Notes: generated by a model from the letters alone, not told the origin. Counted from the stretch's first letter, positions 1-13,716 are shown. The stretch: DNA of 64,000 nt from Adiantum capillus-veneris (GCA_014529385.2 CM043965.1:59922433-59986432); one strand, 5' to 3'. Program-made: numbers and translations.

Positions 1-1367
1 AGGTCCCCTCATAGAATTGGGTCTATTCTAGTGCAATTTGACAACTACAAATGACTTTATATTTTGAAACCAAGAAACTATGTATTTTTTTGGCTTAGTA
101 ACTCAGTTAAATCTCGTTGAGTCTTACCACACCGAGCGAGTTTTTCCAAGCAAAGATAAACCCAAGCAAGTGTTTGTACGCAATATAGTGAATTTTATCA
201 TCAACAAAATATTTATTGTTTGTTATATATTGATGCACTACAACAAAAAGAGTTTTCAATGGATAGACTACCTCCTAAATTCCAAAAGATCAAAGTTTAC
301 TTTTAAAAAAAGTAGCACAATATTTGAAAATATTATTGGCTCAATCTCTATTTATCTAGCTGTAATCTCCTTTGCCTCTACTCTTCTTTGTCTTGGATTT
401 TTCTCGCTTGGACTTCACATGTTTGAACATGAAGTAAGATTGATAGACTAATAAGAGCTTTAGACTTTTATTCAATGCTGAAGTCATCCTATGTTTCTTT
501 TTGTGAGGTAAGTGTTCCCTTGTCTAGTACTTTGGTTCTTGATTGTCATTTATAATTGAGAGCATGTGCATCCTTCCTCATCTTAGTCACATCATTTTGA
601 TAGCAATTTATTGCACCTCATTAGTTCATTTATACACCAATCGTCCCTTCCATGTCGTCATGCCCTACCCATACTACAACATTGTGATCTTTATACAAGG
701 GCACCCTTTTTACACGACCCATGTCCGACAAACACCATTGTATATGAAATTATTTTTGTTACAATAAAATCATTTTTTTCTTTAATTGACCAATATATGC
801 CTTTTTTAATCAATTTACAAAAACAACAATCAATATTAATAGAGTTCTATCCCTAAATGTTTTTAGAAAGACATCAATATAATTGAATTAAGTTAGTTGG
901 AAACAAATAAAATATTGAGGATCTTTTTACCATACAATGTGACAACTGCAAAGCTTCAATTGAACAACTTCTTTCATAAAAATTGAAGATGCTGCTCCTT
1001 TTCATTTTGAATCATTGTTTGAAAAATATGGCAGATGTCAGGAAGGTCATAGCATCCACCACACAATGGGCACATCATCATCGGAATATGCTTTACATCT
1101 TTGGTCATGCGGAATATTCATGCGGCCACCAATTATAAGAGTATATTTGGCTCCAATCTATGAAGATCAAAGCCATGTCATACCCTAAAAGGTGGTACTA
1201 GAGCCTTCTTTAAATCTGGAAAGATAGTTTCAACAAGAGCGAAGGTCGCTGCAGTCACTTTGCATACTAATTTGTTCGCAACAAACTCAATCTGTTTTGA
1301 GCTTGTGTCTGCTCGAGATAAGGTGGTATCCATCAGAAAGAACAATGCTAAGTGAGAGAAGATGCTT

Positions 1368-1370
<3 letters not shown>
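1..1370. other. AT-rich non-coding stretch
   Basis: No gene, RNA or element was recognised here. Open frames are short, lack domain-like composition and overlap each other in different frames. The stretch ends at a long TC microsatellite. Confidence 0.6.

Positions 1371-1446
<76 letters not shown>
1371..1446. repeat. (TC)n microsatellite
   Basis: An uninterrupted TC dinucleotide run of 38 units. The serine-leucine open frame across it is a by-product of the repeat, not a gene. Confidence 0.97.
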
Positions 1447-1450
<4 letters not shown>

Positions 1451-1690
1451 GAGAAACAATATCACTATCATTGGCAAAAAATTCATTAAAAACGAGGCCT
1501 TAAGTGTATTTTTAAGGGCCAAACGCAAAAGTTCCAGGCTAGTTTTGAGGGTGGCATTGAAGGAAACTGGCTAAATTTAGAGGATTTTAGTGTAAAATTC
1601 GGTAAATATTTATTCTTTTTTGTTAAGATATTCAATGTTCTTTTTTCCATTGGTTCTCACAAAAGATTTTGGTGAACACTTCCTTGCAGG

Positions 1691-1692
<2 letters not shown>

Positions 1693-1749
<57 letters not shown>
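1693..1749. repeat. (CT)n microsatellite
   Basis: A second pure CT run, about 250 bases after the first. The stretch from here to 2.2 kb has no recognisable gene. Confidence 0.95.
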
Positions 1750-1755
<6 letters not shown>

Positions 1756-2227
1756 TAGTCAAGAGGATAGAGCATCCTTGGAACACCATTACTTTTCAAG
1801 TCATAACTATTTCAGTATTCATGCCTCCACTTACAATTTTAATTGGTATGGATCTTCCAATCATTCAAATTGTCTTTCTAGAAAGTGGATATTTACAGCA
1901 GACTCCATCAATGCTGATGACTAACAAGTCGTACGGATATGGCACATAAAAAAGAAGCTAAACTATAAACTATCAGATAATGGCTAGACCTAAAACATCA
2001 GTCAACAGGCAGCATGGACATGTTCTTCCCCCCAACACAACAATTTAAGTCTTCCTGGTGAAAACTGGCTTAGACAAAGTAGAAAACCCCATCAAACCAG
2101 ACTTTAGCGTGGTTAATAATCGAGCCACTTGCATGACAGTGAGACAAGCCCTAAAATTGTCCTTTGTATGTACATCATTCCTCACAATTGCATTGGTATG
2201 ATCACACACTTTTGGAGGTGCATTTGC

Positions 2228-2590
2228 TTCATAGAGCCAGGTACGTCTATGACATTGAGTTTGTCCTACTTCATAACATCTTTAACAAGCCAATCCAAGG
2301 CATCAGATGAGATAGCATAGAGCAAAGGAGAAAGTAGGCACCCTTGTCTTACGGATTTATGCAATGGAACAACATCTGTAAGAGTACCATTAGCCGGAAT
2401 TCTAGCTGACGCATTCCCAGAAAGAATGTGAAAAAGAATCTGTCCAAACCCATATCATATAGACTTTGAAGTATGAAATCCCATTCAATTCTATCATAGG
2501 ACTTATCATACGCTCTGTGGCCGATTGTTTGTGAGAAGATCTTTTGGAAGAGAGTTTTTTGTAATTTTGTAGTGTAGTGATTGGCATCAT
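2228..2590 (-). pseudogene. L1-like LINE reverse transcriptase fragment
   Basis: On the minus strand, one frame reads AYDKSYDRIEWDFI followed by a hydrophobic stretch and LGMRQLEFRL. After a frameshift near 2395 a second frame reads NGTLTDVVPLHKSVRQGCLLSPLLYAI. KAYDR.EW, the short VNG-type segment and RQGC.LSPLL are hallmark blocks of non-LTR (L1-clade) reverse transcriptases, spanning the first catalytic Asp region up to the RQGCPLSP block. The catalytic FADD box, endonuclease and tail were not found, so only a truncated, frameshifted piece remains. The intact enzyme copies LINE RNA at a nicked target site. The family call is firm, but no function is expected. Confidence 0.85.
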
Positions 2591-2814
2591 ATCGAATAAG
2601 CAATGAGTTATTCTGCTCTTTGAATTTTGTACGTTGGTGCTAGTACTACTACTTGTAGTCAGCTGAAATATTGGTGGATACAAGAATCATATCATATTAG
2701 TGCAAGCTGTTGCTCATGCCTCTTGCCTTTTCCCAATATCGGATGACCAATTAGCTCTTGCTTGCTAATTGCACTTGCATGATTTACTACTTGACTTTTG
2801 CCGTCCAATGCTCT

Positions 2815-3060
2815 GCTGTATCGCTTCTTGCTACAGTATGCTATAGTATGGGGTATGGGGTATTGTACAGTATGGGGTATTGTATAGTATGGGGAATGGG
2901 GTATTGTACAACGTACTGTACAATACCCCATATCCAATATTGTATCGCTTCTTGCTACAATATGCTACAGTATGGGGTATGGGGTATGCCCATCCAGTTG
3001 TTTCGCTTCTTGCTAACGTATGCACTTAGCATATCCTTGAGCACGGTTTACTAACGTATG
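2815..3060. repeat. GGGGTAT-rich repeat cluster with a perfect hairpin
   Basis: Two direct copies of a segment beginning TATCGCTTCTTGCTACA lie near 2819 and 2943, each followed by tandem AGTATGGGGTAT units. Between them, ATGGGGTATTGTACA (2896-2910) and its exact complement (2917-2931) form a 15-bp perfect stem with the palindromic 6-base loop ACGTAC. A degenerate third copy (TTCGCTTCTTGCTAACGTATGC) follows near 3002. The short open frames on both strands arise from the repeats. Confidence 0.8.
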
Positions 3061-6000
3061 TGCTTAGCATATCCTTTAGTACTAAATAAAATTCTTGTAA
3101 GCTGCCCATCCAACGCGGATGAATAGCGGTAGTAAGAGTGAGGTGCTTTCCTCCAACCACTTATAATAGACAGTCTTCCATGACAGATGATAAACTATGA
3201 CTCACCAAGTGAGGTTCCAACCATATACTGGATATGGAGGGGAGACAACCAACTAGGCTAAAAGAGGATTGGAGTTTAGAACATCCAATCACAAACACAG
3301 ATACTGCACCATTATCTTGTATGGTGGGTGTAAACTCATAGTAAATCTGCAAATGAAATTGCACTAGCAGTGCAAAAGGGTGCAAAAAGAATAAAGTCCA
3401 TGAATTTGCATGCCACTTCAAATAAATCTGTGTTAAACACTACGGCCCATAACACCTAGTATGCATGCATTTAACACAAACATATTCAAACCGCAATTCC
3501 ATGCCGATACTTTCCACGGTACGTACGTGAAAGGCTTGCAACAAAAGTTGAACCATAATAGAATATGACAACCCAGTCATACCTAGGTACCAACCATGAG
3601 ACATTCTCAGTAACATAGCATACTTGGCTATATGTAGAAACAACCCTCTGTTAAGGTGGTTTCACAGCACTTGTAATAATAACAAGTCTGTACATAGTAC
3701 CCGAGAATTTTTGGCCACCGAAATTGTTCCTGATACTGTGTTCCCAAAATGGTCTAACGAACGGATGCGACCAGCACCTAGTGACTTCGTCGCAACACAT
3801 CATTAGGAATTGAGCGCCAGTGTCAGTCTTAGAGACTCATATTCGCCACATGTGGAATATGTCTCAAATAAGGATGTCAGGAAAAGTGACATCCATCAAG
3901 TACGAGCTGTACTTATGTGTGGAGGTAACTGCAAACACTCCATGACAAGAGTGAGAGGGACCCTCATTATCATGCTCCACACTGGCTAAACTGAACTCCT
4001 TGAGTTTCTAGAACATGTTGTATCCCATGTGACAACACGTGCCAAATCGAACTCGACAAGTGGTTCATAACATCATAATGTATATTGGACACTATGGCCC
4101 AAAATACTTTGTTCCGACATGCCCTTGGCATGTCTCGGAAATATGCAAGCGTATTTATACGACTTGAAAAAAAAACTAAGCAAAGCATACTAAAACATGG
4201 ATTAACACCAAATCAATAGATGTGTACCTGGAGATTGAACGTAATGGTCACTTACCCGACAATCCAAACCCTTTGGTTAGAATCTACGTATTCAAACCCC
4301 TTAGCAAGACCCTTGATAGAAAGTGCTTAACTAGAAGGTAACGATAACTAACATAGCCGACCGCGTACAAAAATGATTGGAATTAGCTAGAAAAGTTGAT
4401 GTGTCCACTACTGCATGGTAGATTGCGGACTTCTTTCCTTGAAAGTATAATAGGAATAGATCAAACTATGATCCTCAATGCCTATGGGGTGATTTAGTAA
4501 TCACCCGCTAGGTCTTACCCCCAAAACTGTACTTCCATAGACACTCGTAGTGCTATAGAGAGAGTAGGGTATCAACACAAGTAAAATGCCTAGCTCTTAT
4601 GGACAACCATGTTGTTTGAAATTCTTGCTGCATCTATATGACCTGTTATAGATCAACCTATGGGAGTGTAAGTTTATCAAAAACTTAGCTCAATCGTCGC
4701 ACCAAAACATGTAGTGCTTACGAAATACCCATATGTAATGGCAAGACTCTTGCTTGTCCATTAACATCGATTGGGAGTCCACGGGGTAGATCTGTTCAAG
4801 TTGGAGAACAATCACCCAAGGAATGTCAACAGTTGGGTCTTACCTGAGATCTGACAATGACTCTTAGCCAGCATGTGTTGCTCATAGCCCTTATGGCAAT
4901 TAGTGTTCAATCGACAAAACAATGAAGACTAATTTAGATGGAATCTTGCCCAATTTCTAGCTAAGAGTTAGAGCATCGTGGCTCAGGCTGACTCCCAAAC
5001 AAAACATGTTCAAAAGCTTCTTAGAAAGTTTTCATTATTCTTTGAGAGAAATAAGAAAAAGAGAGAAGGAGAGCATGCGGGGCTGGGGAACTTTCCTTAA
5101 ACTATTATGACGTGTATAAATGGTGCCCATGCTCGTGTGCATCTTATGACGTGTATAAATGGTGCCCATGCTCGTGTGCATCTTATGCCTAGCGTGTAGC
5201 TTATTCTATAAACATGCAACAATCTGCCTGAATGACGCTCTCATCGAGAGAGGTAACAAAAATTACATCCATACGCACCTACCTTGTAGGGGTCGTGACT
5301 GTATGAGGAGGACTTAAATATGGCACTTTTCCTGTGAATTAAGTCCGAAATTTAGGTTCTTTTTAGTGTGGTTGTGCATTGTCAGCAACCACAAAGCATG
5401 TTTAAACAATATAGAACTTTTCTTGTCCTTGACAGAGTGTTTGGTGTTATAGCAGAAGCGTAATCTATGAGGCAGTGGACTTCAGTCCAACTGGCCAACA
5501 TGCCTTGCATGTGAAATTGTAAGCCCTTGGCTACCTGGACGGCCTCAAGCGTGAGAGCCGAAACCATAAGTGCCTTGCACAGTCTGCATTGGTAGTGAGG
5601 CATCATAACGTGATGTCGCCACACATAAAATGGGAGAAAATATCTAATCATAACTGCTCCCCAAATTGGCACGCCAATGCCCTTGATGCCAAGTCAATAG
5701 GCAGTATCGTGGCAGGCGTGAGAATCCTTGCTTCATGTGAAATTGTCAAAGCACTTTGCTTTACGCGACAGACATCATGTTCCAAAGTAAACATGAAAAC
5801 ATGGAAAACAAAAAAATTTACAATTTGGGTAACCTGGCTATCCCGTTGTAACCAGTCATCTTGAAATTTTGATGGAGAAAAACGTGGGAAAACTCCATAC
5901 AAAATACCTAAAGTGAAGTCGTGCTTCACATAAATACATCTATCCTCATTTCCAACAAATTCTATTCTTGACAGATTCCATAGCAAAGAGAGTCAACCTT

Positions 6001-6880
6001 GTCGATCATGTACAAAAAATTGACCTTGTCACGCAATTTCAACTGAAATCGACTAGTTCTGTGTGGCTAGCATCTTTGCCAACTTGTGGAAGTAGGGATA
6101 AGAAGTCGGCAATGCCAAGATTTGTGCACCCTTTATCAAGTCGAGCCACATGGTGTGCCGATCTCCTTGAGATTCCATGGGCATCAAATTGTAACCTCAA
6201 ATATATGTGTGCTGTTGAGGTACATTGGAGAAGCCTTGCTTCTAATCAACATTGTGTGTATGCAAGCCGTGCTTGAGTCGGATGTACAACTATCCATTGG
6301 CCCTTGCGGACAATGTATGCAACAATATTTTAAGGCTTATGTAACTGTCACAATCCGTGCTCGTGCTTGGAGGGCTCAAAGTAAACTCCCCTCTTCTACA
6401 TGATAGAACTATGTAGCATGTTGTGAAACATTTGCCAAACAAATGGAAAATAGAAGCATATCATATTAATCCTGCCGCTCGACCTACCATGCTGTCAATG
6501 TGTGGAAGGATGTAGAAGCATGCATGGCAAGCCTATCGGATCCTTGCTTGAGTACTTAAGCTGTAGTTGGAGACATAACCATGGTCCCTACCATGGTAGG
6601 TTGTAGCCTTGTCGACGACATCCTTGTATGTCTGTAACAAGCTTTGTTTACACGGGATCAATGGGTTGAAGGTCCTCGAAGCAATGAGAAATACCGTCTT
6701 TGCCGAGCCACAAACTCTGATTTTGCAGCATCAAAAATCCATGGCGCTTGTGGCATGCAATCTATGCATGCATGGTTGCATGGTTGCATGCCATGCTACA
6801 TGGGTCCATGCCCTTATCCGATGTGGGTGCTCCAAAGTAGGGCACCTGTTGTAAACTTGAAATGTGAAATAACAAAAAAA
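3061..6880. other. Non-coding stretch, no gene recognised
   Basis: No protein family, RNA gene or element boundary was recognised. Open frames are short and overlap on both strands. The only clear structure is a tandem pair of 39-bp units (TATGACGTGTATAAATGGTG and onward) at about 5105-5183. This may be an old decayed retroelement. Confidence 0.5.
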
Positions 6881-7248
6881 ACTCATTGTTATCGCAATGA
6901 TGGCGGCCTTGCGCCCATCATCAAATCGAGGCCTGCGAGGAGTTGGGTTGAGTCAACGTGGAGACCCACAGTGACGGGAATTTCCCCACACAGCCCTGCG
7001 ATGCCGTAGGTACCCGCCTCTTCTAGTTTGGTGTAGGTCCATGGATGATGACCTCCCTCCACGCAAGCACAGTTTCCCACCAAAAACCATTGCTCCCTTC
7101 GAGTTTGCAGGGGCTGCATCCCGCGAACACTAATCGATTCCGAGAGAGAGAAAGAACACTTTGATTTTGAGAGAAAGAAAGACCACCAAGCTTCTTCCAG
7201 AGCTTCGATCTTGTATGTTGCTCGTCCCTTCTTGTCGGAGCTTCCATG

Positions 7249-7401
<153 letters not shown>

Positions 7402-7448
7402 CTTGATTTCATGCACGACCATGCATGCTTCCCTCTCCTTGTCCCCTA

Positions 7449-7475
7449 GCTCTGATACCAATGTTGGACCAAAGG
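7449..7475 (-). other. Candidate primer-binding site and LTR edge (minus-strand retroelement)
   Basis: The minus strand reads CCAACA, one base, then TGGTATCAGAGC. That is the initiator-Met tRNA primer-binding site of many plant Ty1/copia elements, directly after a typical LTR end. On the plus strand the LTR would begin TGTTGGACC at 7462 and run rightward. TATATA-type sequence near 7510 would fit its promoter. No coding domain or partner LTR was found, so this is probably a remnant. Confidence 0.5.
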
Positions 7476-8384
7476 GTAGATAGACATGCAAATAACCACC
7501 CAACCATCCTATATATAGGCCGTTGGTCGTCTTCCATATAAAGACCCCTTTACTGCATGTGTGTCCGGCACTTTGCCAGGGCCGTGCCCACCTAGTCCTA
7601 CCCTTGGCATGACATGTCTAGTGTGTGACTGCACTGGGTTTTGCATGAGTTGATGAATAGATGAGCAAGAAAGTGCCCAAGGCCGAACTCAAAACCACTC
7701 CCGAGCCCCGACCCTAAGCCCAAGCCCAAAGGTGGCACTCAGATCCTTAATAGGGTCTCCTCTAGCCTGGATTCCATCTTGCAAACCTTGGAGACCACAA
7801 GGCGTGATGCCCTCAAGCGAGTATGGGACTACATCAAGGCTCACAAGCTCCAAAGTAGTACTGAGAAATCACATATCTTATGTGATCCTCCCCTTAAGAA
7901 GGCATTTCGATGAGACAATGTTAGTGCTCAAGTACTTGAGTCCCCACTTGTCACCACATTTTTTTGTTGATACTATCAGACTGTTGGTGATGCAGACGGC
8001 AAAGGGCAAACAAATAAAACGAGTAAACGTCAAAGTGGACATCAAGGAAAAAAAGCTTATGATGGTTATAATCCTCAAGTAAGTAATCCAGTGTGTGAGG
8101 GGATTAGTGGCAGACAACTCAATGTCAAGGGAAAGGCATATTTGGGGAATATTGAAATTTGCCACTAGTGCAACATGGTATGATGAGCCTTTGGATTCAA
8201 TCACACTCCTTGTCGAGATCTGCTAATAACCTTTTTGAAAATTTGATGAGGCAAGCATTTCGGAATGATCTGCACAGAAACATGGAATGTTCACTTCTCC
8301 TTTCTCCCCCCCCCCCCCCCAAGTCGAAAAGAAACTCCGGTGCGCTCTCTTTCAGAGAGTTTCTTTTTGTGTGTGTGTGTGTGA

Positions 8385-8468
<84 letters not shown>

Positions 8469-9890
8469 CTCAAAAGCTGCAGCAATGCGTATACACAGTC
8501 TCGTACTTCCACGTTTTCAACTCCTTTGCGTTCCCATTAACCTGATAGGTCTTCTAACAAGAATGCGGACCTAGGAGAGCCAGGCGAGAGCTGTTTAACA
8601 AAAAAAAACTGCAGGCTTGTTTCTAGAGGTTACATTTGCATTCACAATAGGAAAATCAGGGTGGCCATTTGCCTCAACAACAGAAATGATATCAAGCAAG
8701 GCAAACCCAATAGTGGGATAGGCACAATTCATCTGCTAAGAGGGCACAAGCACTCGTTGAGGCAGCCCTGTGATCCTGCAAATCTGTAGGTACTTGCACT
8801 AAAGACATAGGAGCTTCTTTCACGTCTTTTATGGCAACCCATAGTATGTTGAAAATGTAGACCCATTTGCGCAAGAAGTAGGAAAAGAGGAGCCGTGGGC
8901 ACAATACAAGGACCCATCTGCAGAGCAAGGAGAGCAACCAACACAAACAGAAGACCCATTTTCAAAATGCACTGGAAAAGCAGAGTTTTGATTCCGAATT
9001 AAAGTAGCACAGGGCTCGTCAGGCTGTGCATGAGAAATCATGTTTTCCTGCATGGTTAACGAAGAGAAGGTGCTGTCATCGAAGAGAAGTACGAGAAGGG
9101 TGGGTGGCACAATGCAGACAAAGTCGTGACTGAGTGATATATATGACAGTCTAGGGGAGCGACTGCACTCTTCTCAGAGGGTAGGGTGGTAGTAGATGCT
9201 AAAATTGTGAGAGTTTGTGTGTGTGAGGGAGAGAGAGAGAAGAGACAGTGAGACCCACGACACTAAGTGACACAGGGGGCGGGTAAGGGGATTGACAGCG
9301 AAGGAGCTTGGATTGGAACCCACGACCTCATTCCCCAATGCTTTTTGAAGCATGGGATAAAACACACACCCAAGAAGAAGAGAGTTTTAACGTCGTAGGA
9401 AACTATCCCAAGAGACCTTAAAGATCTAGCCGACGAGTAGAGTTGAACTCAAGACTTGTTATGTGAGAGAGAGAGAGAGAGAGAGAGAGGGAAGTACGAT
9501 TTAGCGGATGCATCTCTCCGAAGTCCGAAGGTCTCCTTTTGCTATCTCTACGCATCTCCAACAGAAGTTCTGAACTCTTGCCTTGTAGGAGCGTGTGCTC
9601 TTCCTCCCCTGCCTCGCTTAGTCCAACAACCACTATGATTCTTCACACTGGATTCTTAATTGGGTTGGGAAAAACTAATTCAAGCCGCAACACCAAAAAC
9701 GATGGTGCAACAAGAGATAAGGCTGGGCTGCGTCAACATGCGGAAGGTCTCCTTGTGGAAGCTCTCCTTGTGACAGATTACAAGGTCGAGTGACGCACAT
9801 CAGCACAGATATATTGATCCTACAGCATGCACGATCTCCGCCTCCTCAGCCTCTTCCCTTCCGGCCTTCCCTTGCCCATACTATGATCCC
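7476..9890. other. Non-coding, microsatellite-rich stretch
   Basis: Possibly LTR sequence at its left end. Beyond that I see only simple repeats, including a short AG run at about 9458-9488, and short unconvincing open frames. Confidence 0.5.
8306..8466. repeat. C-tract, (GT)n and (AG)n microsatellite cluster
   Basis: A run of about 15 C (8306-8320), a short GT run (about 8370-8382) and an AG run to 8466 follow one another. Confidence 0.95.
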
Positions 9891-9893
9891 CTC

Positions 9894-9896
<3 letters not shown>

Positions 9897-9966
<70 letters not shown>

Positions 9967-9977
9967 CCCCCCCCCCC
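9897..9977. repeat. (TC)n microsatellite plus C-tract
   Basis: A CT run interrupted once, ending in about 14 C residues. It lies just outside the candidate left end of the CACTA-type element. Confidence 0.95.
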
Positions 9978-10164
9978 ATTTCTCTCAATCTCTCTAAACA
10001 AAAAGTCCACGCTGCACTATAAGAGGAGTTGTCTATAACTGCTAGCATTGCCGTCGAAAAACAAAGGAAAAAGGAGAGAGAAAAGATTGCGGGGGTGGCG
10101 ATAACCCCGATTATGAATGTGGTAGTGGTTTCTCAACAATAAGCTCGGTAAGAGTCGTGGCAAT

Positions 10165-10225
10165 ATACCTGCTGCTATTACCACACATGTTGCCACATCT
10201 ACTACCGCGCTTATTTCCGTTACAC
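10165..10225. repeat. Left TTACCGCG-type subterminal motif array
   Basis: Contains CTATTACCACAC, TGTTGCCACAT, CTACTACCGCGC and TTTCCGTTACACG in one orientation. Similar motifs occur inverted near 19.2 kb. Arrays like this bind the accessory protein of CACTA elements. Confidence 0.5.
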
Positions 10226-10233
10226 GCCAATTC

Positions 10234-10286
10234 AAAAATAAAGGTGCTCATTTGGGCCACCCAAAATAATGAGCACCTTTATTTTT
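10234..10286. repeat. Perfect 19-bp inverted repeat
   Basis: AAAAATAAAGGTGCTCATT (10234-10252) is exactly complementary to 10268-10286. The 15-base loop contains the partly self-complementary TGGGCCACCCA. It could be a small foldback element or the edge of one. It lies about 200 bases downstream of the stop of the minus-strand gene, so a transcription end signal is also possible. Confidence 0.85.
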
Positions 10287-10483
10287 GACCCGCATAAAAC
10301 AATGAAACATCAATTTTTTTGGAAGAGTATAAAAAATACCAAAGAATTGAAATTGAATTTACTTTACCTTGACAGGTTGCAGAAGATCAACTATTTACAA
10401 AAGTTACAATAAAAAGTAAATAATTGCATATACATTCTACCACATTGGGACTTTATGAAAGTTTGGACAAAATATTTTTCTAT

Positions 10484-12075
10484 CTAATCCTCCTCGATTT
10501 CGGTGTCATCCAGAGGCACGTATGTTTGATCACTTTGATTCTACATAAACCCAAACCAAATTAAACAGTTATCAACAACTCAAAACAACTGATACAAAAT
10601 TACTTGTTTAAACTTACAGCTTGTAGTGATCCAACCGCTACGTCGAATTGCTCGCGAGAGATGTGGTTTTTTTTTAACAACCATCGCCAAGCATCAAATT
10701 CCATATGTCGCTTCCGATACTTGACCATCTCTCTGGTTGGTTGAGAGAGAGTGATATTCTCCTAAGTTAGCAATAACAATACCAAATCATCAACTAAAAT
10801 CTTTAAAATCATCAATCGATGTTATAATTCAATTAATCTTACATATTTATCCTTCCAAGCTCCCTTGTCTCCTGAGCCATAGTGCGTGGGAGTTTGTCTT
10901 GCACGAACCTCACGTTGTTGTCTGTATGATGAGCCCGTCGCGCAGTTTGATCGCTCTTTTCTTGAATTGCCCACTCCCACTCTGCGTCTACCATGTTGCC
11001 ACCGCGGTAACTCCTGTTTGGATCTCTGACGTGCTTGGATGTTGTGCGCTACACGCTAGACTGCTTGTTTTTCAGAAATGTCTTAATGTAGCCCTCAACC
11101 ATTGTTTTGAAAAATGTTGATCGGGGGGGGGGGGGTTTGGAAATCTAGCTAACAGAGAATCCTCAATGTACCGTGCATGATCGAGCAGTTGGTCTCCAAA
11201 TTTTATAAAATAGTTCTTATACGTTGAATGTATAAGAATTTGTAGATGGTGTCAAAATGCCCTGCCCTATGCTGTGCCAAAGTCCACCTCCTTGCCATAT
11301 TTAACCCTGTAGTAGCGCCCATGCGTGTCTGGCATGGGTGCGTCACTATCCTCATCCTCTGCGTCAGGGGTGGCACACTCTGAAAGTGGGGACTCCATTC
11401 CCCCGCCACTACCAAAACATGCGAAACCACAAGATCCACCGCCGCTTCATCTCTCACGGTGCTCGTTACCCTGAGATGAGGGTCGACGTGCGCTGCTAGA
11501 GGAAGTCTGTCGACTATGTTGTGGCAAAGCAAGAGTGGCCTAGGACCCTGTAATGCCATGAGAGTGGGACCCTGTGATGCAAGGGGAGTAGGAACTTACG
11601 ATGGAATGGGAGTAGGACAATAGGAAGGGGCTGTAGAGTGAGGTAACGTCAATGCAATGCTCTTTAGGTAAGGAGTCCCTCCCTGACTTCCCCATGGTGT
11701 AGTCTGCAAAGAAAGGCCGTATGTTGCAAGCAGCTGCGGAGTGTAGCGGCCAAACAAATCCTCTGTCAAACGGAGGTACTTCTCTCCTAAAGAGATAGGC
11801 CGTTGGAGGTCTAGATCTACAACTGGTGGAGGAACCTGAGAAGGGTAGGTGTAGGATGGCCATGCCTGCAAATAACAAAAATAAACCTATGACACTCATG
11901 GTTTAGGGTTAACTAGGCAAAAACATTCTTTATTTCTTTGCTTGTTCTCACCAACTCAAGACTCGGGTCCACTGGAGGCGATGTCCACCCCGGGTGGGAG
12001 CCCACCTGGGATGTGAACCAACCAAAAGAAGAGCCAGCTAGTTGCTCCCCACGAGTTGGTCTCTTGTCCGACATC
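10484..12075 (-). pseudogene. Spliced minus-strand gene of the CACTA-type element (accessory, tnpA-like?)
   Basis: Three exons can be read at the 3' end. One ends at 10843 (…GDKGAWKDKY, donor GTAAG). One spans 10761-10618 (ENITLSQPTREMVKYRKR…HISREQFDVAVGSLQA, donor GTAAGT). The last spans 10540-10484 (NQSDQTYVPLDDTEIEED, stop TAG). All junctions keep phase 0. Upstream, frames with stops and shifts give an Arg/Gln-rich stretch (about 10.85-11.05 kb), an acidic stretch (SECATPDAEDEDSDAPMPDT, about 11.32-11.38 kb) and a Pro-rich stretch (about 11.6-11.87 kb). No domain was recognised. It is divergent from the tnp2-like gene and lies in the same motif-bounded interval, so a DNA-binding accessory protein is my inference. 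The 5' part is damaged. Confidence 0.5.
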
Positions 12076-12609
12076 TACATTACAAAGAGCAATATGAGAT
12101 TTCGCTTTTCCCCCCTACTCACTCATCTATACATACTTACACAAGTATACATGCACACAAGCACGTAGATACATATACATACTAGTAGACCTAAGTAGGG
12201 GCTAGTAGTGCCAAAGGTCAAGTGCACCTCTTTAGATATCATCACAGTCTCACCATGGTAAAACCAAAGATACATTGTGGTAATCCATACATGAGTGGAT
12301 CAATGACCGCAACTCCACGATTAAAAAGGGACTATAACCAAGAGGAAGTGTCTAGCCTTTGGATGCTATACTCCCATACTTAGTGCCTACATACATGCGT
12401 AAACAAATACATATGTACACACAAATATATATACATATACGTAATGTAGGTACTCAATCGTGCAATTGAACTACGAAGTGGAAGCTCTATCCCAGAGTAA
12501 TGCATGCGCCTCCATGTAAAGTAAGCACTCTCAGAGATGAGAAGCCAAACATGGACGGCATCTTCTACCAAGGCATGGAGATCTCGACTAAGGTCATGGT
12601 GGCTTTGTA

Positions 12610-12850
12610 CTTGGGGGCTCTTTCCCCTCTTTCTCTCTCTCCCTCTCTATCTCTATTCTCTCTCTTTTCCTATTTCTCTCCCCTCTCTCTATTCCTCTCT
12701 TTCTCTTTCTCTATTTACTCTCTCTCTATCCCTCTCCCCTCTCCCTCTTTCTCTCTCCCTCCCTCTTTTCCCTCTTTCTTTCTACCCCTCCCTCTCTTTC
12801 CCTCTTTCCCTATCTCTCTCTATCTACTCTCTTTCTCTCTCTCCCTCCCC

Positions 12851-12892
<42 letters not shown>

Positions 12893-12976
12893 TTTCTCTC
12901 CCTTTCTATCTACTCTCTCTCTTTCCCTCTATTTACTCTCTCTCTCTCTCTCCCTCTTTCTATCTCTCTTCCCCTC

Positions 12977-13029
<53 letters not shown>

Positions 13030-13318
13030 CTTTTCCTATGTCTCTCTTTCTATTTCTCTCCCTCTCTATCTACTCTCTCTCTCTCTCTCCCTCTCTACCT
13101 CTCTCTTCCTCTCTCTCTCTCTCTCATTCTTTCCCTATCTCTCTGTCATTCCCTCTTTCCCTATCTCTATCTACTCTCTCTCTCCCTCTCTACCTCTCTT
13201 TCTCTTTCTCTATCATTCTCTCTATTTCTATCCCTATCCTTCTCTTTCCCTCTTTCTCGCTTTCTCTCTTTATCTATCTCTCTCTCTCTCTCTCTCCATT
13301 TATCCCCCTATCATTAAT

Positions 13319-13377
<59 letters not shown>

Positions 13378-13418
13378 CTCTCTCTCTCCAACTTTTCTCC
13401 CTCTCATTAGTTCTCTCC

Positions 13419-13481
<63 letters not shown>

Positions 13482-13658
13482 TCTCCCTCTCATTAATTAT
13501 CTCTCTCTTTATCTACCTCTTTCCCTGTCTCACTCTCTTTATCTATCTCTCTCTCTTTCTCTTTCTCTCTCTCTCTATCTATTTCCCTTCCCCTCTCTCG
13601 CTATTTATCTCCCTCTCTTTAAATTTGTCTCTCTTTCTCTCTATCTCTCTCTCTTTCT

Positions 13659-13716
<58 letters not shown>

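Noticed and set aside
9290-9460. SINE or tRNA-like B boxes (GTTCCAATCC, GTTCAACTC on the minus strand)
   Set aside because: No A box at the right distance, no cloverleaf, no poly-A or T tail and no target duplication.
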